A stretch of DNA of 64,000 nucleotides from Myxococcus xanthus (GCF_006402735.1 NZ_CP017174.1:3847001-3911000); one strand, 5' to 3'; counted from the stretch's first letter, positions 35,422-45,590 are shown. Made by a program: numbers and translations. The notes: generated by a model not told the origin, from the letters alone.

Positions 35422-36612
35422 ATGGCCAAGGAAAAGTTCGAGCGTAACAAGCCCCACGTGAACATCGGCACGATCGGACACGTGGACCACGGCAAGACGT
35501 CGCTGACGGCCGCCATCACCAAGGTGCTGGCGAAGACGGGCGGCGCCACGTTTCTGGCGTACGACTTGATTGACAAGGCGCCGGAGGAGCGTGAGCGCGG
35601 AATCACGATTTCCACCTCGCACGTCGAGTACCAGACGGCGAGCCGGCACTACGCCCACGTCGACTGCCCGGGCCACGCCGACTATGTGAAGAACATGATT
35701 ACGGGCGCGGCGCAGATGGACGGCGCCATCCTGGTGGTGTCGGCCGCGGACGGCCCGATGCCGCAGACGCGTGAGCACATCCTGCTGGCGCGCCAGGTCG
35801 GCGTTCCGTACATCGTGGTCTTCCTGAACAAGGTGGACATGCTGGACGACCCCGAGCTGCGCGAGCTCGTGGAGATGGAAGTCCGCGACCTGCTGAAGAA
35901 GTACGAGTTTCCTGGCGACGACATCCCCATCGTCCCGGGCTCGGCGCTCAAGGCACTGGAGGGTGACACCAGCGACATCGGCGAGCCGTCCATCCTGAAG
36001 CTGATGGAGGCGGTGGACAGCTATATCCCGACGCCGCAGCGCGCGACGGACAAGCCCTTCCTGATGCCGGTGGAGGACGTGTTCTCCATCTCTGGCCGCG
36101 GCACGGTGGCCACGGGCCGCGTCGAGCGCGGTATCATCAAGGTCGGCGAGGAAGTGGAAGTCGTCGGTCTGCGGCCGACGCAGAAGACGGTTGTCACGGG
36201 CGTGGAGATGTTCCGCAAGCTGCTGGACATGGGCATGGCGGGCGACAACATCGGCGCGCTGGTGCGCGGCCTGAAGCGCGAGGACATGGAGCGCGGCCAG
36301 GTGCTGGCCAAGCCGGGCAGCATCACCCCGCACACCAAGTTCAAGGCGCAGATCTACGTGCTGTCGAAGGAAGAGGGCGGCCGTCACACCCCGTTCTTCA
36401 AGGGGTACCGGCCGCAGTTCTACTTCCGCACCACGGACGTGACGGGCACGGTGAAGCTGCCGGAGAACGTCGAAATGGTAATGCCGGGCGACAACATCGC
36501 CATTGAGGTGGACCTCATCACCCCCGTGGCCATGGAGAAGGAGCTGCGCTTCGCTGTTCGCGAGGGCGGCCGCACGGTGGGCGCCGGCGTTGTGGCGGAA
36601 GTCATCGAGTAG
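35422..36612 (+). CDS. tuf: Elongation factor Tu
   Basis: The 396-residue GTPase has [28 protein letters not shown] and a C-terminal barrel ending VAEVIE. It delivers aminoacyl-tRNA to the ribosome. A gap of 144 bases separates it from fusA, with GAGGAGAGG before the ATG. A large hairpin follows the stop. Confidence 0.98.
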   Translation: MAKEKFERNKPHVNIGTIGHVDHGKTSLTAAITKVLAKTGGATFLAYDLIDKAPEERERGITISTSHVEYQTASRHYAHVDCPGHADYVKNMITGAAQMDGAILVVSAADGPMPQTREHILLARQVGVPYIVVFLNKVDMLDDPELRELVEMEVRDLLKKYEFPGDDIPIVPGSALKALEGDTSDIGEPSILKLMEAVDSYIPTPQRATDKPFLMPVEDVFSISGRGTVATGRVERGIIKVGEEVEVVGLRPTQKTVVTGVEMFRKLLDMGMAGDNIGALVRGLKREDMERGQVLAKPGSITPHTKFKAQIYVLSKEEGGRHTPFFKGYRPQFYFRTTDVTGTVKLPENVEMVMPGDNIAIEVDLITPVAMEKELRFAVREGGRTVGAGVVAEVIE

Positions 36613-36626
36613 CGCAGGCCCCCAGT

Positions 36627-36666
36627 GGCTCCTTGAGTTCCCATTCCTGGGAATTATCAAGGAGCC
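36627..36666 (+). terminator. Long nested hairpin after tuf
   Basis: GGCTCCTTGA / TCAAGGAGCC forms a perfect 10-bp outer stem, and TTCCCA / TGGGAA a 6-bp inner stem with loop TTCC. No U tract follows, so it may be a terminator assisted by Rho, an RNase site or a barrier protecting tuf mRNA. Confidence 0.6.
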
Positions 36667-36679
36667 GTTGGGAATCCAG

Positions 36680-36708
36680 TTGCACACCCTGGGGCGGGAT
36701 GGTAGACA
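36680..36708 (+). promoter_or_regulatory. Weak candidate promoter of the S10 operon
   Basis: TTGCAC (36680-36685) and TAGACA (36703-36708) are separated by 17 bases and lie about 110 bases before rpsJ, after the tuf hairpin. Neither box is close to consensus. Confidence 0.3.
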
Positions 36709-36813
36709 CCGCGCCCCTTCGTTCTGAAGAAACGGCTCTGTGAAATCCAGGGGACGTCGGTCGTAACGCCCTCCCGCGGCAGAGGCAGAGTCCGTTCAAA
36801 GAGGTTCTTGCGA

Positions 36814-37122
36814 ATGGCGACACAGAAGATCCGCATCCGGCTGAAGGCGTACGACTCGAAGCTCCTGGACCAGAGCGCGGGTGAGATCGTCGAGACGGCC
36901 AAGCGCACGGGCGCGAAGGTGGCCGGTCCGATCCCCCTTCCCACGCGCATCAACAAGTTCACGGTGCTGCGGTCTCCGCACGTGGACAAGAAGAGCCGTG
37001 AGCAGTTCGAGATCCGCACGCACAAGCGCCTGCTCGATATCCTCGAGCCCACGCAGCAGACGCTGGATGCGCTGATGAAGCTGGATCTGTCGGCTGGCGT
37101 TGACGTCGAGATCAAGTCCTAG
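36814..37122 (+). CDS. rpsJ: 30S ribosomal protein S10
   Basis: The 102-residue S10 ([19 protein letters not shown]) has the loop [20 protein letters not shown]10 also binds NusB in antitermination. ATG at 36814 follows AGAGG. The next gene is rplD, not rplC. Confidence 0.98.
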   Translation: MATQKIRIRLKAYDSKLLDQSAGEIVETAKRTGAKVAGPIPLPTRINKFTVLRSPHVDKKSREQFEIRTHKRLLDILEPTQQTLDALMKLDLSAGVDVEIKS

Positions 37123-37175
37123 GAAGCGGGTGGGCGTTCGAGTGGTTACACTCCGACCCCCGCGAGGAAAGTGCC

Positions 37176-37799
37176 ATGGCGAAGTTTGACGTTGTCGACC
37201 TGGATTTGAAGAAGGTGTCGGAGATTGAGCTCTCCGACGATGTCTTCGGCACCGAGCCGAACGCCCACCTGTTTTACGAGGTGGCGAAGATGCAGCAGAT
37301 CAACCGGCGCCGCGGCACGGTCGGGGTGAAGAACACCTCGCTGGTCAGCGGCGGCGGCAAGAAGCCCTGGAAGCAGAAGGGCACCGGCCGCGCTCGTCAG
37401 GGCTCCATCCGCGCTTCCCACTGGGTGGGCGGCGGTAAGGCGATGGCTCCCAAGGCGCGCGACTACTTCTACCGCCCGCCCCGCAAGGTGCGCCGCGGCG
37501 CCCTGAAGTCCGCGCTGTCCCTGCGGGCCCAGGAGAAGACGCTCATCATCCTGGACGGTTTCTCCCTGGATGCTCCGAAGAGCAAGCAGGCCTTCGAGGT
37601 CCTCACCAAGCGTCTGAAGCTCCAGAACGCCCTGGTGATTGACGACAAGGGCAACACCAACCTGCACCGCAGCGTGCGCAACCTGGCGAAGTTCGACGTG
37701 CTGCCGCCCGAGGGCCTGAACCTCGAGGCCGTTCTCCGGCACTCGCACCTCGTGCTCACGTCCGCGGCCGCGAAGACCCTCGAGGGGGCGCTGTCATGA
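37176..37799 (+). CDS. rplD: 50S ribosomal protein L4
   Basis: The 207-residue L4 shows the exit-tunnel extension [16 protein letters not shown] and the C-terminal globular domain. L4 represses its own S10 operon in E. coli. It follows rpsJ by only 53 bases, so rplC is absent from its normal place. It overlaps rplW (ATGA). Confidence 0.97.
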   Translation: MAKFDVVDLDLKKVSEIELSDDVFGTEPNAHLFYEVAKMQQINRRRGTVGVKNTSLVSGGGKKPWKQKGTGRARQGSIRASHWVGGGKAMAPKARDYFYRPPRKVRRGALKSALSLRAQEKTLIILDGFSLDAPKSKQAFEVLTKRLKLQNALVIDDKGNTNLHRSVRNLAKFDVLPPEGLNLEAVLRHSHLVLTSAAAKTLEGALS

Positions 37800-38089
37800 A
37801 TCTGAACGACGTCATCAAGGGCCCGCTCATCACCGAGAAGCTGGACAAGGCCCGCGAGAAGTTTCGCCAGTACTCGTTCATCGTCGACCGCAAGGCGACG
37901 AAGCACGACGTGGCCCGCGCGGTGGAGACGCTCTTCAAGGTCACCGTCGAGGGCGTGAACACCAACATCGTCCGCGGCAAGATCAAGCGGGTGGGTCGTA
38001 GCATCGGCAAGCGGCCCAACTTCAAGAAGGCGGTTGTGACGCTGAAGCAGGGCGACTCGATCGAACTCTTCGAGGGAGGGGCGGCCTGA
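37796..38089 (+). CDS. rplW: 50S ribosomal protein L23
   Basis: The 97-residue L23 ([20 protein letters not shown]) sits at the tunnel exit where trigger factor and SRP dock. It includes [21 protein letters not shown] in two halves ([19 protein letters not shown]). The start overlaps the rplD stop. Confidence 0.97.
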   Translation: MNLNDVIKGPLITEKLDKAREKFRQYSFIVDRKATKHDVARAVETLFKVTVEGVNTNIVRGKIKRVGRSIGKRPNFKKAVVTLKQGDSIELFEGGAA

Positions 38090-38123
38090 CGCCACGGCGT
38101 CGAGCCAGCCTGAGGAACACACC

Positions 38124-38969
38124 ATGGGCATCAAGAAGTACAAGCCGACTAGCTCCGCCCGCCGTCTGATGACGGTGTCCGACTTCGCGGACATCACCAA
38201 GGACTCGCCCGAGAAGAGCCTCACCGAGCCGCTCAAGCGCTCCGGTGGTCGCAACGTCCACGGGCACATCACCCGCCGGCACCAGGGTGGCGGCCACAAG
38301 CGCCGCTACCGTGTCATCGACTTCAAGCGCCGGGACAAGGATGGCGTCCCCGCGAAGGTCGTGGCCGTCGAGTACGACCCCAACCGCACCGCCAACATCG
38401 CGCTGCTGCACTACGCGGACGGCGACAAGCGCTACATCCTCGCTCCGGTCGGTCTGAGCGTGGGTGACACGGTGTTCGCCGGCGAAGGCGCGGACATCCG
38501 GCCGGGCAACAGCCTGCCGCTGCAGAACATCCCGGTGGGTACGGTCATCCACAACGTGGAGCTGAAGCCGGGCCGTGGCGCCCAGGTCATCCGCTCCGCC
38601 GGCACGTCCGGACAGCTGATGGCGAAGGAGGACCGCTACGCACAGGTGCGTATGCCCTCCGGCACCGTCCGCAAGGTCCTCATCGAGTGCCGCGCCACCG
38701 TGGGCCAGGTGGGCAACATCGAGCACGAAATCATCCGTATCGGCAAGGCGGGTAAGAGCCGCTGGTTGGGCATCCGTCCCACCGTCCGCGGTCTGGCGAT
38801 GAACCCGGTCGACCACCCGCACGGCGGTGGTGAAGGCAAGTCCGGTCAGGGTAACCCGCACCCTGTGTCCCCCTGGGGGAAGAAGACCAAGGGTCTCACC
38901 ACGCGCACCAACAAGCGCACTGACAAGTTCATCGTGTCCGGCCGCCGCCAGGGCGCGCGCAGCCAGTAA
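38124..38969 (+). CDS. rplB: 50S ribosomal protein L2
   Basis: The 281-residue L2 contains the conserved [15 protein letters not shown] segment near the peptidyl-transferase centre and the C-terminal [15 protein letters not shown]. Length and start ([14 protein letters not shown]) are normal. Confidence 0.98.
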   Translation: MGIKKYKPTSSARRLMTVSDFADITKDSPEKSLTEPLKRSGGRNVHGHITRRHQGGGHKRRYRVIDFKRRDKDGVPAKVVAVEYDPNRTANIALLHYADGDKRYILAPVGLSVGDTVFAGEGADIRPGNSLPLQNIPVGTVIHNVELKPGRGAQVIRSAGTSGQLMAKEDRYAQVRMPSGTVRKVLIECRATVGQVGNIEHEIIRIGKAGKSRWLGIRPTVRGLAMNPVDHPHGGGEGKSGQGNPHPVSPWGKKTKGLTTRTNKRTDKFIVSGRRQGARSQ

Positions 38970-38978
38970 GAGGATTCC

Positions 38979-39266
38979 ATGGCTCGTTCGATCAAGAAGG
39001 GTCCGTTCGTCGATGACTTCCTCGTGAAGAAGATCGAGGACATGATCAAGACGAACAAGAAGGCCGTCGTAAAGACGTGGTCCCGCCGCTCCACGATTCT
39101 TCCGGAGTTCGTGGGTCACACCTTCGCGGTGCACAACGGGAAGAAGTTCATCCCGGTGTTCGTCACGGAGAACATGGTTGGCCACAAGCTCGGCGAGTTC
39201 GCCCCGACGCGTACGTTCGGCGGTCACTCGGCGGAGAAGAAGGTCGCCAAGGCCCCGGGCAAGTAG
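38979..39266 (+). CDS. rpsS: 30S ribosomal protein S19
   Basis: The 95-residue S19 ([20 protein letters not shown]) has the typical [22 protein letters not shown] core and [16 protein letters not shown]-terminus (quoted in parts). It lies 9 bases after rplB. Confidence 0.98.
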   Translation: MARSIKKGPFVDDFLVKKIEDMIKTNKKAVVKTWSRRSTILPEFVGHTFAVHNGKKFIPVFVTENMVGHKLGEFAPTRTFGGHSAEKKVAKAPGK

Positions 39267-39301
39267 CCTGGCGCATTGCCTGAGAGCCTGAGGAGAAGAC
39301 C

Positions 39302-39646
39302 ATGGAGTCGACTGCACATCTGCGTTTCCTGCGCATGAGCCCCCGCAAGATTTCTACCGTTGCGGAGCTCATCCGGGGCAAGCCTGTTGAGGCGGCCCTC
39401 AACATCCTGAAGTTCACCAAGCGCGCCGCGGCCAAGCCGGTGGAGAAGCTCATCAAGAGCGCCGTGGCCAACGCGACTGACAAGTCCAAGGGCCAGGTCG
39501 ACGTGGACACGCTCTACGTGAAGACCATCTCCGTGGACCAGGGTCCCACCCAGCGCCGGTTCATGCCGCGCGCCATGGGCCGGGCCACCCCCATCAAGAA
39601 GAAGACGGCCCACGTCCACGTGGTGCTCGCCGAGGCGAAGAAGTAG
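39302..39646 (+). CDS. rplV: 50S ribosomal protein L22
   Basis: The 114-residue L22 has [20 protein letters not shown] at the N-terminus and the tunnel hairpin [20 protein letters not shown]. No macrolide-resistance deletion is seen in the hairpin. Confidence 0.98.
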   Translation: MESTAHLRFLRMSPRKISTVAELIRGKPVEAALNILKFTKRAAAKPVEKLIKSAVANATDKSKGQVDVDTLYVKTISVDQGPTQRRFMPRAMGRATPIKKKTAHVHVVLAEAKK

Positions 39647-39687
39647 GACCCGTCGGGCCCTGCCCGGACGCTTCAAGGAGAATCACG

Positions 39688-40350
39688 TTGGGACAGAAAG
39701 TTCATCCGATCGGGTTCCGGCTTGGTGTCATCAAGACCTGGGACTCCAAGTGGTTCGAGCACAAGAACTACGCGCAGTGGCTCCACGAGGACATCCGCAT
39801 CCGCGAGTTCGTGAAGAAGTCGCTGAACCACGCGGGCGTGTCGAAGGTGGAGATCGAGCGCGCGGCCAACAAGGTCAAGGTCAACGTCCACACTGCGCGG
39901 CCGGGCATCGTCATCGGCAAGCGTGGCGCGGGCATCGAGACGGTGAAGAAGGACCTCCAGCAGTTCACGAAGAACGAGGTCTTCCTCAACATCGTCGAGG
40001 TCCGCAAGGCCGAGACCGACGCGCAGCTGGTGGCGGAGAACATCGCCACGCAGCTCGAGCGCCGCATCGCGTTCCGCCGCGCCATGAAGAAGGCCCTGCA
40101 GACGGCGATGAAGTTCGGCGCCAAGGGCATTCGCGTGGCCTGCTCGGGCCGCCTCGGTGGCGCGGAGATGGCGCGCTACGAGTGGTACCGCGAGGGTCGC
40201 GTGCCCCTGCACACCCTGCGCGCGGACATTGACTACGGTTTCGCCGAGGCGAAGACGACCTACGGCAAGATCGGCTGCAAGGTCTGGGTCTGCAAGGGCG
40301 AGGTCCTCCCGGGCAAGGGTGGCCAGGCCCCCATGCCCTCCAACCGGTAA
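39688..40350 (+). CDS. rpsC: 30S ribosomal protein S3
   Basis: The 220-residue S3 starts at TTG 39688, 7 bases after AAGGAG, giving [13 protein letters not shown]. The KH domain [16 protein letters not shown] and mRNA-entry helicase residues are visible. Confidence 0.97.
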   Translation: MGQKVHPIGFRLGVIKTWDSKWFEHKNYAQWLHEDIRIREFVKKSLNHAGVSKVEIERAANKVKVNVHTARPGIVIGKRGAGIETVKKDLQQFTKNEVFLNIVEVRKAETDAQLVAENIATQLERRIAFRRAMKKALQTAMKFGAKGIRVACSGRLGGAEMARYEWYREGRVPLHTLRADIDYGFAEAKTTYGKIGCKVWVCKGEVLPGKGGQAPMPSNR

Positions 40351-40364
40351 TCAGCCCACCCGCG

Positions 40365-40391
40365 CCGGGCGCTCCCAAAAGGGGCGCCCGG
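40365..40391 (+). promoter_or_regulatory. Hairpin between rpsC and rplP
   Basis: CCGGGCG / CGCCCGG with an inner TCCC / GGGG extension closes an AAAA loop. It fills the intercistronic gap and has no U tract. Confidence 0.55.
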
Positions 40392-40416
40392 GGCAGGGCG
40401 GCGAAGGACAGCGACG

Positions 40417-40836
40417 ATGCTTCAGCCTGCTCGTACGAAGTACCGCAAGATGCACAAGGGCCGCATGCCTGGCAGTGCCCACCGGGGTAGCGACATGACC
40501 TACGGTGAGTACGGCCTGATGAGCCTCCAGCCGGGGTGGATCACCTCTCGGCAGATCGAGGCGGCTCGTATCGCGATGACGCGTCACGTGAAGCGTGGCG
40601 GCAAGATCTGGATCCGTATCTTCCCGGACAAGCCCATCACCAAGAAGCCCGCTGAGACCCGTATGGGTACCGGTAAGGGTGGCGTGGAGTACTACGTCGC
40701 GGTGGTGAAGCCCGGCCGCATCCTCTACGAGATGGAGGGTATGACGCCGGAAGTGGCCACCGGAGCGCTGAAGCTGGCGCAGGCGAAGCTGCCGGTGCTC
40801 ACGAAGATCGTGAAGCGGGCGGACCTGAGCCTCTAA
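40417..40836 (+). CDS. rplP: 50S ribosomal protein L16
   Basis: The 139-residue L16 ([17 protein letters not shown]) includes [21 protein letters not shown] at the tRNA-binding surface (quoted as [10 protein letters not shown] and [10 protein letters not shown]). Normal length. Confidence 0.98.
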   Translation: MLQPARTKYRKMHKGRMPGSAHRGSDMTYGEYGLMSLQPGWITSRQIEAARIAMTRHVKRGGKIWIRIFPDKPITKKPAETRMGTGKGGVEYYVAVVKPGRILYEMEGMTPEVATGALKLAQAKLPVLTKIVKRADLSL

Positions 40837-40893
40837 GGCACCGAGCGGCGGGAGCTGGTCCCCAGGACGGCTTCCGCTCGCATGGAGAGTGAA

Positions 40894-41088
40894 ATGGCGA
40901 CTGCGAAGGAATTGAAGGAACTGTCGGCGGACGACCTGAAGCAGCGCGCGGCCGAGCTGCGTGAGACGCTGTTCCAGGACCAGCTGAAGCGTCGGACCGG
41001 TTCGCTGGACAACCCGGCCGAGCGCACCCAGCACCGGCGGGACCTGGCGCGGGTTCTGACCGTGCTGACCCAGAAGATGAAGGCTTAA
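40894..41088 (+). CDS. rpmC: 50S ribosomal protein L29
   Basis: The 64-residue L29 (MATAKELKELSADDLKQRA) is a two-helix tunnel-exit protein. ATG at 40894 lies 6 bases after GGAG; an ATG 12 bases upstream would be too close to a ribosome site. Confidence 0.96.
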   Translation: MATAKELKELSADDLKQRAAELRETLFQDQLKRRTGSLDNPAERTQHRRDLARVLTVLTQKMKA

Positions 41089-41112
41089 GGGCTGAACACC
41101 CACGACTCCAAC

Positions 41113-41167
41113 CGCGCTCAGCTGATAGAGGAGCGCGTGCGGCCATCCGGGCGCCAATGCCCGGGTG
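41113..41167 (+). promoter_or_regulatory. Two tandem hairpins between rpmC and rpsQ
   Basis: CGCGCTC (41113-41119) pairs with GAGCGCG (41131-41137), and CATCCGGGC (41144-41152) pairs with GCCCGGGTG (41159-41167). Neither is followed by a U tract. They fill a 102-base gap. Confidence 0.5.
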
Positions 41168-41190
41168 CATGAGAGACAGTGAGAGAGAAG

Positions 41191-41505
41191 ATGGCTGAAG
41201 CGACCGAGACGCAGTCTCCCGAGACTTCCACCCGTGGCCGTCCCAAGACGCGCGTGGGGATTGTCACCTCCAACAAGATGCAGAAGACGGTGGTCGTCAC
41301 CGTCCAGCGCCGGGCTCCCCACCCGAAGTACGGGAAGATCATGAGCCTGCGCGAGAAGTACAAGGCGCACGTGGAGGATCACGACTACCCCAAGAAGATC
41401 ACCATCAACGAGGGTGATCGGGTCCGGATCGCCGAGACCAAGCCCGCTTCGAAGGACAAGCGTTGGCGCGTGGTCGAGGTGCTGGAGAAGAGCAAGAACG
41501 TCTAG
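41191..41505 (+). CDS. rpsQ: 30S ribosomal protein S17
   Basis: The 104-residue S17 has a roughly 20-residue N-terminal extension ([19 protein letters not shown]) before the OB fold [23 protein letters not shown] at 41191 follows AGAGAG. Confidence 0.97.
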   Translation: MAEATETQSPETSTRGRPKTRVGIVTSNKMQKTVVVTVQRRAPHPKYGKIMSLREKYKAHVEDHDYPKKITINEGDRVRIAETKPASKDKRWRVVEVLEKSKNV

Positions 41506-41572
41506 CACGCATGTCCCTTCCGCGCGGCCGTGAGGTGGCGCGGGATGGTCACCGGCGACAGGAGATTCCCAG

Positions 41573-41941
41573 ATGATTCAGATGACGAGCGTGCTCGACG
41601 TGGCGGACAACTCGGGCGCGAAGAAGGTGTTCTGCATCAAGGTGCTCGGCGGCTCGAAGCGCAAGTATGCGTCCATCGGCGACGTGATTGTCGTCTCGGT
41701 GCGCGAGGCGCTTCCCAACTCGAAGGTGAAGAAGGGTGACGTGGCCAAGGCCGTCATCGTTCGCACCAAGCGCGAGGTGGGTCGCCCGGACGGCAGCTAC
41801 ATCAAGTTCGACGGCAACTCCGCGGTCCTCATCAACAAGGACATGGAGCCCATTGGTACGCGTATCTTCGGGCCGGTGGCCCGTGAGCTCCGCGCCCGCA
41901 AGTTCATGAAGATCATCTCGCTGGCGCCCGAAGTCCTCTGA
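41573..41941 (+). CDS. rplN: 50S ribosomal protein L14
   Basis: The 122-residue L14 ([19 protein letters not shown]) is normal length and begins the spc segment. It ends [13 protein letters not shown]. Confidence 0.98.
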   Translation: MIQMTSVLDVADNSGAKKVFCIKVLGGSKRKYASIGDVIVVSVREALPNSKVKKGDVAKAVIVRTKREVGRPDGSYIKFDGNSAVLINKDMEPIGTRIFGPVARELRARKFMKIISLAPEVL

Positions 41942-41984
41942 GAGGACAGCAGGCCGGACGGCGAGCAGCCAGAGAGAGGAAGCC

Positions 41985-42320
41985 ATGCAGAAGCTGAAGG
42001 TAGGAGACACGGTCCAGGTCATGGCCGGGGCCGAGGCCTCCGAGAAGAACCCGGCGACCAAGCGCGGCAAGGTACTGAAGATCGATCGCGAGGCTGAGCG
42101 CGTGACGGTCGAGGGCCTGCGCCTGGTCAAGCGTCACATGAAGAAGACGCCCCAGAGCCCGGAAGGCGGCATCGTCGAGAAGCCGGGCACGATCGCGCTG
42201 GCGAACGTGCAGGTGGTTTGCGTCAAGTGCGACAAGCCGACTCGGGTGGGCATCCGTACTGAAGGTGAAGAGGGCAAGAAGAAGCGGTTCTGCAAGAACT
42301 GCGACGCCCTGATTGACTAG
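41985..42320 (+). CDS. rplX: 50S ribosomal protein L24
   Basis: The 111-residue L24 has the KOW motif ([12 protein letters not shown]...[11 protein letters not shown]) and a C-terminal zinc-type CVKC...CKNC pair. Two strong hairpins lie between it and rplE. Confidence 0.97.
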   Translation: MQKLKVGDTVQVMAGAEASEKNPATKRGKVLKIDREAERVTVEGLRLVKRHMKKTPQSPEGGIVEKPGTIALANVQVVCVKCDKPTRVGIRTEGEEGKKKRFCKNCDALID

Positions 42321-42346
42321 GTGTCCGCGTTGGTGCATGTATGCGC

Positions 42347-42378
42347 GCCCTTTGCCCACCCCAGTGGTGGCGAAGGGC
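42347..42378 (+). promoter_or_regulatory. Strong hairpin 1 in the rplX-rplE gap
   Basis: GCCCTTTGCC-ACC (42347-42360, one bulged C) pairs with GGTGGCGAAGGGC (42366-42378) around CCAGT. In E. coli the L24-L5 junction is where S8 represses the spc operon, so this is a candidate S8 target. Confidence 0.6.
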
Positions 42379-42393
42379 GGGCGTGCAGGCATG

Positions 42394-42421
42394 GAGGGCC
42401 CGTGGAGCAACAGGGGCCCTC
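42394..42421 (+). promoter_or_regulatory. Hairpin 2 in the rplX-rplE gap
   Basis: GAGGGCCC (42394-42401) pairs perfectly with GGGCCCTC (42414-42421) around a 12-base loop. It follows hairpin 1 by 15 bases and lies 80 bases before the L5 start. Confidence 0.6.
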
Positions 42422-42501
42422 GCGGTGTTTCCAGGTTCCATACGAAGGACTGATCGGGCGTGCTGGGTCCACGACGGCGCCCCGAAGCAGAGGACAGGAC
42501 G

Positions 42502-43155
42502 ATGGCTGACGAGAAGAAGGCCGAGCAGAAGGAAAAGAAGGCGAAGCGGGGCAAGAAGGAAGAGGCCAAGAAGGTTGGCTTCGCCGCCAATATCGAGGAA
42601 GGCCTGGAGTCCAAGCCTGCCCGTCTGAAGGTGCGTTTCTTCAAGGAAGGTGTTCCGTCCCTCCTGAAGGAGCTGAGCCTGAAGAACCCGATGCAGGTTC
42701 CCCGGCTGGAGAAGATCGTCGTCAACATGGGTCTGGGCGAGGCGCTCGCCAACAACAAGATCCTGGAGTCGGCGGTGGACCAGCTCGCGGCGATCACCGG
42801 CCAGAAGCCGATTGTCACGCGCGCCCGCAAGTCCATCGCGAACTTCAAGCTGCGCCAGGGGCAGGCCATTGGTGCCGCCGTCACGCTGCGCGGCGACCGT
42901 ATGTACGAGTTCATGGACCGCCTCATCACCGTGGCGCTGCCGCGCGTGCGTGACTTCAAGGGCGTGTCCCCCAAGGCGTTCGACGGGAAGGGCAACTACA
43001 CGCTCGGCGTGCGCGAGCAGATCATCTTCCCTGAGATCAACTACGACCAGATCGAGAAGGTGAAGGGGCTCAACATCAGCTTCGTCACCACTGCGGCCAA
43101 CGACGAGCAGGGGCTGGCGCTGATGCGTCACTTCGGCATGCCGTTCCGTCAGTAA
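42502..43155 (+). CDS. rplE: 50S ribosomal protein L5 with Lys-rich N-terminal extension
   Basis: The 217-residue L5 is about 38 residues longer than usual; residues 1-38 ([19 protein letters not shown]...) are highly basic and precede the L5 core ([31 protein letters not shown]). ATG at 42502 follows AGAGGACAGGAC. The extension may contact 5S rRNA or the central protuberance; inference. Confidence 0.96.
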   Translation: MADEKKAEQKEKKAKRGKKEEAKKVGFAANIEEGLESKPARLKVRFFKEGVPSLLKELSLKNPMQVPRLEKIVVNMGLGEALANNKILESAVDQLAAITGQKPIVTRARKSIANFKLRQGQAIGAAVTLRGDRMYEFMDRLITVALPRVRDFKGVSPKAFDGKGNYTLGVREQIIFPEINYDQIEKVKGLNISFVTTAANDEQGLALMRHFGMPFRQ

Positions 43156-43182
43156 GCCCTCGAGCCAAGGACCCGACGAAAC

Positions 43183-43368
43183 ATGGCCAAGCTCTCCAAG
43201 ATCGCCCAGGCAAAGCGCAAGCCGAAGTTCTCGGTGCGCCAGTACAACCGCTGCCCGCTGTGTGGCCGGCCGCGCGCGTTCCTGCGCAAGTTCAAGATGT
43301 GCCGTATCTGCCTCCGTAATCGCGCCCTCCGCGGCGAGATCACCGGCGTTACCAAGTCGTCCTGGTAG
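43183..43368 (+). CDS. rpsN: 30S ribosomal protein S14, zinc type
   Basis: The 61-residue type Z S14 has CPLCGRPR and CRICLRNRA Zn ligands and ends TKSSW. No long S14 paralogue is in the window. Confidence 0.98.
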   Translation: MAKLSKIAQAKRKPKFSVRQYNRCPLCGRPRAFLRKFKMCRICLRNRALRGEITGVTKSSW

Positions 43369-43530
43369 CCGGAAGGGCAGGGTGCCTGGCGGGCCTCAGC
43401 GGCCGGCCAGGCACATCGAAGTAGGAAGTTCGTAGTGGCGGTCAGCGCGAACCCCCGGGATGGGCCCGGCAGGCGCGGTGGCTGCGAACGCGAGGCGCTC
43501 GGTACGAGGCCTCGCTTTGGAAGGTACTCC

Positions 43531-43947
43531 ATGCCGGTCAATGATCCCGTCGGCGACATGCTGACCCGCCTGCGCAACGCTTCGCGCGCGCGTCACGACA
43601 AGGTCGTCATCCCCCACTCGAAGCTCAAGCTCGAGATCATCAAGGTCCTCAAGGATGAGGGCTACATCGGTGAGTTCGTGGTCCACGAGCAGACCGTGCA
43701 GAACAAGCGCACGGTGTTCCCGGAGATCTCCGTGCAGCTGAAGTACGGTCCGGACCGTGCGCCTGCCATCACCGGTATCCGCCGCGTGTCGAAGCCGGGT
43801 CTGCGCCGCTACGCCGCCGTGCGTGAGATTCCGCAGGTGCTGGGTGGCCTGGGTATCTCCATCCTGTCCACCTCGCGCGGCATCATGGTGGATTCCGAGG
43901 CCCGCAAGCAGAAGGTCGGCGGCGAGCTGCTCTGCACCGTCTACTAG
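43531..43947 (+). CDS. rpsH: 30S ribosomal protein S8
   Basis: The 138-residue S8 ([20 protein letters not shown]) has the RNA-binding C-terminus [23 protein letters not shown] at 43531 follows GGAAGG; upstream in-frame codons have no support. It may bind the rplX-rplE leader. Confidence 0.97.
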   Translation: MPVNDPVGDMLTRLRNASRARHDKVVIPHSKLKLEIIKVLKDEGYIGEFVVHEQTVQNKRTVFPEISVQLKYGPDRAPAITGIRRVSKPGLRRYAAVREIPQVLGGLGISILSTSRGIMVDSEARKQKVGGELLCTVY

Positions 43948-44011
43948 CCAGCCGCCCGGGTGCGGCGCCCCGTGAGGGAGCGCGCCCCAGGCACACAGGA
44001 CCGAGGCAACC

Positions 44012-44578
44012 ATGAGTCGGATTGGAAAACTGGCGATCAAGCTCGGCGACAAGACGAAGGCCGTCATCGCCGGCGAGCAGGTGAACTTCGAGGGCCCCAA
44101 GGGCAAGCTGTCGGTGAAGCTGCCTGGCAAGGTCAAGGTCGAGATCAAGGACGGCCAGATGACCGTGCAGCGCGAGGATGACTCGCGTGAGGCGCGCAGC
44201 CTGCACGGCCTGACCCGGACCATCCTCGCGAACGCGGCGAAGGGTGTGACCACGGGCTTCGAGAAGAAGCTGGACATCCGCGGCGTTGGTTTCCGCGCCG
44301 AGGTGAAGGGCAAGGCCATTCACTTCGCGCTGGGTTACTCGCACCCGGTGGTCTTCAACCTGCCCGAGGGCGTGACCGCCGAAGTCGACAAGGCGCCGCG
44401 CAACGAGGACAGCTTGCCTACCGTGGGCCTGACGCTCCGTTCTTCGGACAAGGAAGCGCTGGGCGCGACGGCGGTGAACATCCGCTCGCTGCGTCCGCCC
44501 GAGCCCTACAAGGGCAAGGGCATCAAGTACTCCGAGGAGCGCATCCGCCGCAAGGAGGGCAAGACCGGTACGACCTAG
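44012..44578 (+). CDS. rplF: 50S ribosomal protein L6
   Basis: The 188-residue L6 has GKLSVKLPGKVKVEIK and the C-terminal signature RPPEPYKGKGIKY. Normal length. Confidence 0.98.
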   Translation: MSRIGKLAIKLGDKTKAVIAGEQVNFEGPKGKLSVKLPGKVKVEIKDGQMTVQREDDSREARSLHGLTRTILANAAKGVTTGFEKKLDIRGVGFRAEVKGKAIHFALGYSHPVVFNLPEGVTAEVDKAPRNEDSLPTVGLTLRSSDKEALGATAVNIRSLRPPEPYKGKGIKYSEERIRRKEGKTGTT

Positions 44579-44608
44579 TCGTCCTGTCTTTCCTAAGTGT
44601 TCCAAACT

Positions 44609-44633
44609 CCACCGGGTCCTCAGGACCTGGTGG
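44609..44633 (+). promoter_or_regulatory. Hairpin between rplF and rplR
   Basis: CCACCGGGTCC / GGACCTGGTGG forms an 11-bp stem (one G-T) with a UCA loop. No U tract follows. Confidence 0.6.
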
Positions 44634-44686
44634 CATCATCCGGCGGCGGAAGGCCGCATCGCCTCCGGACGGAAAAGGAAGCAGCC

Positions 44687-45043
44687 ATGCCTACGAAGAT
44701 CGAAGCCCGTCTCAAGAGGAAGAACCGCATCCGCAAGAAGCTGTCGGGTACGACAGAGCGGCCGCGGCTCACCGTCTACAAGAGCCTCAAGCACATCTAT
44801 GCGCAGGTGGTGGATGACACCACGGGCAAGACGCTTGCGTTTGCTTCGTCGCTGTCCAAGGACCTGAAGGGTCAGGACGAGGGCGACAAGAAGGCGGATG
44901 CGAAGCGTGTTGGTTCCCTGATTGCGCAGAAGTGCAAGGCCGCCAACGTCGAAGCGGTGGTGTTCGACCGCAACGGCTTCCCTTATCACGGGCGCATCGC
45001 CGCCGTGGCCGACGCCGCGCGCGAGGCCGGGCTGAAGTTCTAA
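44687..45043 (+). CDS. rplR: 50S ribosomal protein L18
   Basis: The 118-residue L18 ([19 protein letters not shown]) binds 5S rRNA; it ends [20 protein letters not shown]...KF. ATG at 44687 follows AAAAGGAAGCAGCC. Confidence 0.98.
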   Translation: MPTKIEARLKRKNRIRKKLSGTTERPRLTVYKSLKHIYAQVVDDTTGKTLAFASSLSKDLKGQDEGDKKADAKRVGSLIAQKCKAANVEAVVFDRNGFPYHGRIAAVADAAREAGLKF

Positions 45044-45065
45044 GAATTCGAAAGGAATCCCCCAA

Positions 45066-45587
45066 GTGGCAACTCCGATCAATCCGAACGATCTGGACCT
45101 CACCGACCGCGTGGTGAATATCAACCGCGTGGCCAAGGTCGTGAAGGGCGGCCGCCGTTTCTCGTTCGCCGCCCTGGTGGTGGTGGGGGACGGCGCCGGA
45201 CACGTGGGCGTCGGCCTGGGTAAGGCCAACGAAGTCCCCGAGGCCATCCGCAAGGGTGGCGAGAACGCGAAGAAGAACCTGTTCCGCGTTCCGCTCGTGG
45301 GTCACACCATTCCGCATGAGGTGCTCGGGCACTTCGGCGCTGGCTGGGTGCTGTTGAAGCCGGCCAGCCAGGGTACGGGCGTCATCGCCGGCGGCGCGGT
45401 TCGCGCGGTGCTGGAGGCGGCGGGCATCCGGAACATCCTGACCAAGAGCCAGGGCTCGCGGAACCCGCACAACGTGCTGAAGGCCACTGTCGCTGGCCTG
45501 AAGCTGCTGCGCAGCGCGGAGCAGGTTTCGCGTCTCCGTGGCAAGGACGTCGAGCCGGCGAAGCTCGCCGGGGAGCAGAGGGGCTAG
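45066..45587 (+). CDS. rpsE: 30S ribosomal protein S5
   Basis: The 173-residue S5 starts at GTG 45066 ([17 protein letters not shown]) after GAAAGGA. The S5 dsRBD-like [20 protein letters not shown] and [20 protein letters not shown] segments are visible. Confidence 0.97.
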   Translation: MATPINPNDLDLTDRVVNINRVAKVVKGGRRFSFAALVVVGDGAGHVGVGLGKANEVPEAIRKGGENAKKNLFRVPLVGHTIPHEVLGHFGAGWVLLKPASQGTGVIAGGAVRAVLEAAGIRNILTKSQGSRNPHNVLKATVAGLKLLRSAEQVSRLRGKDVEPAKLAGEQRG

Positions 45588-45590
45588 CCC

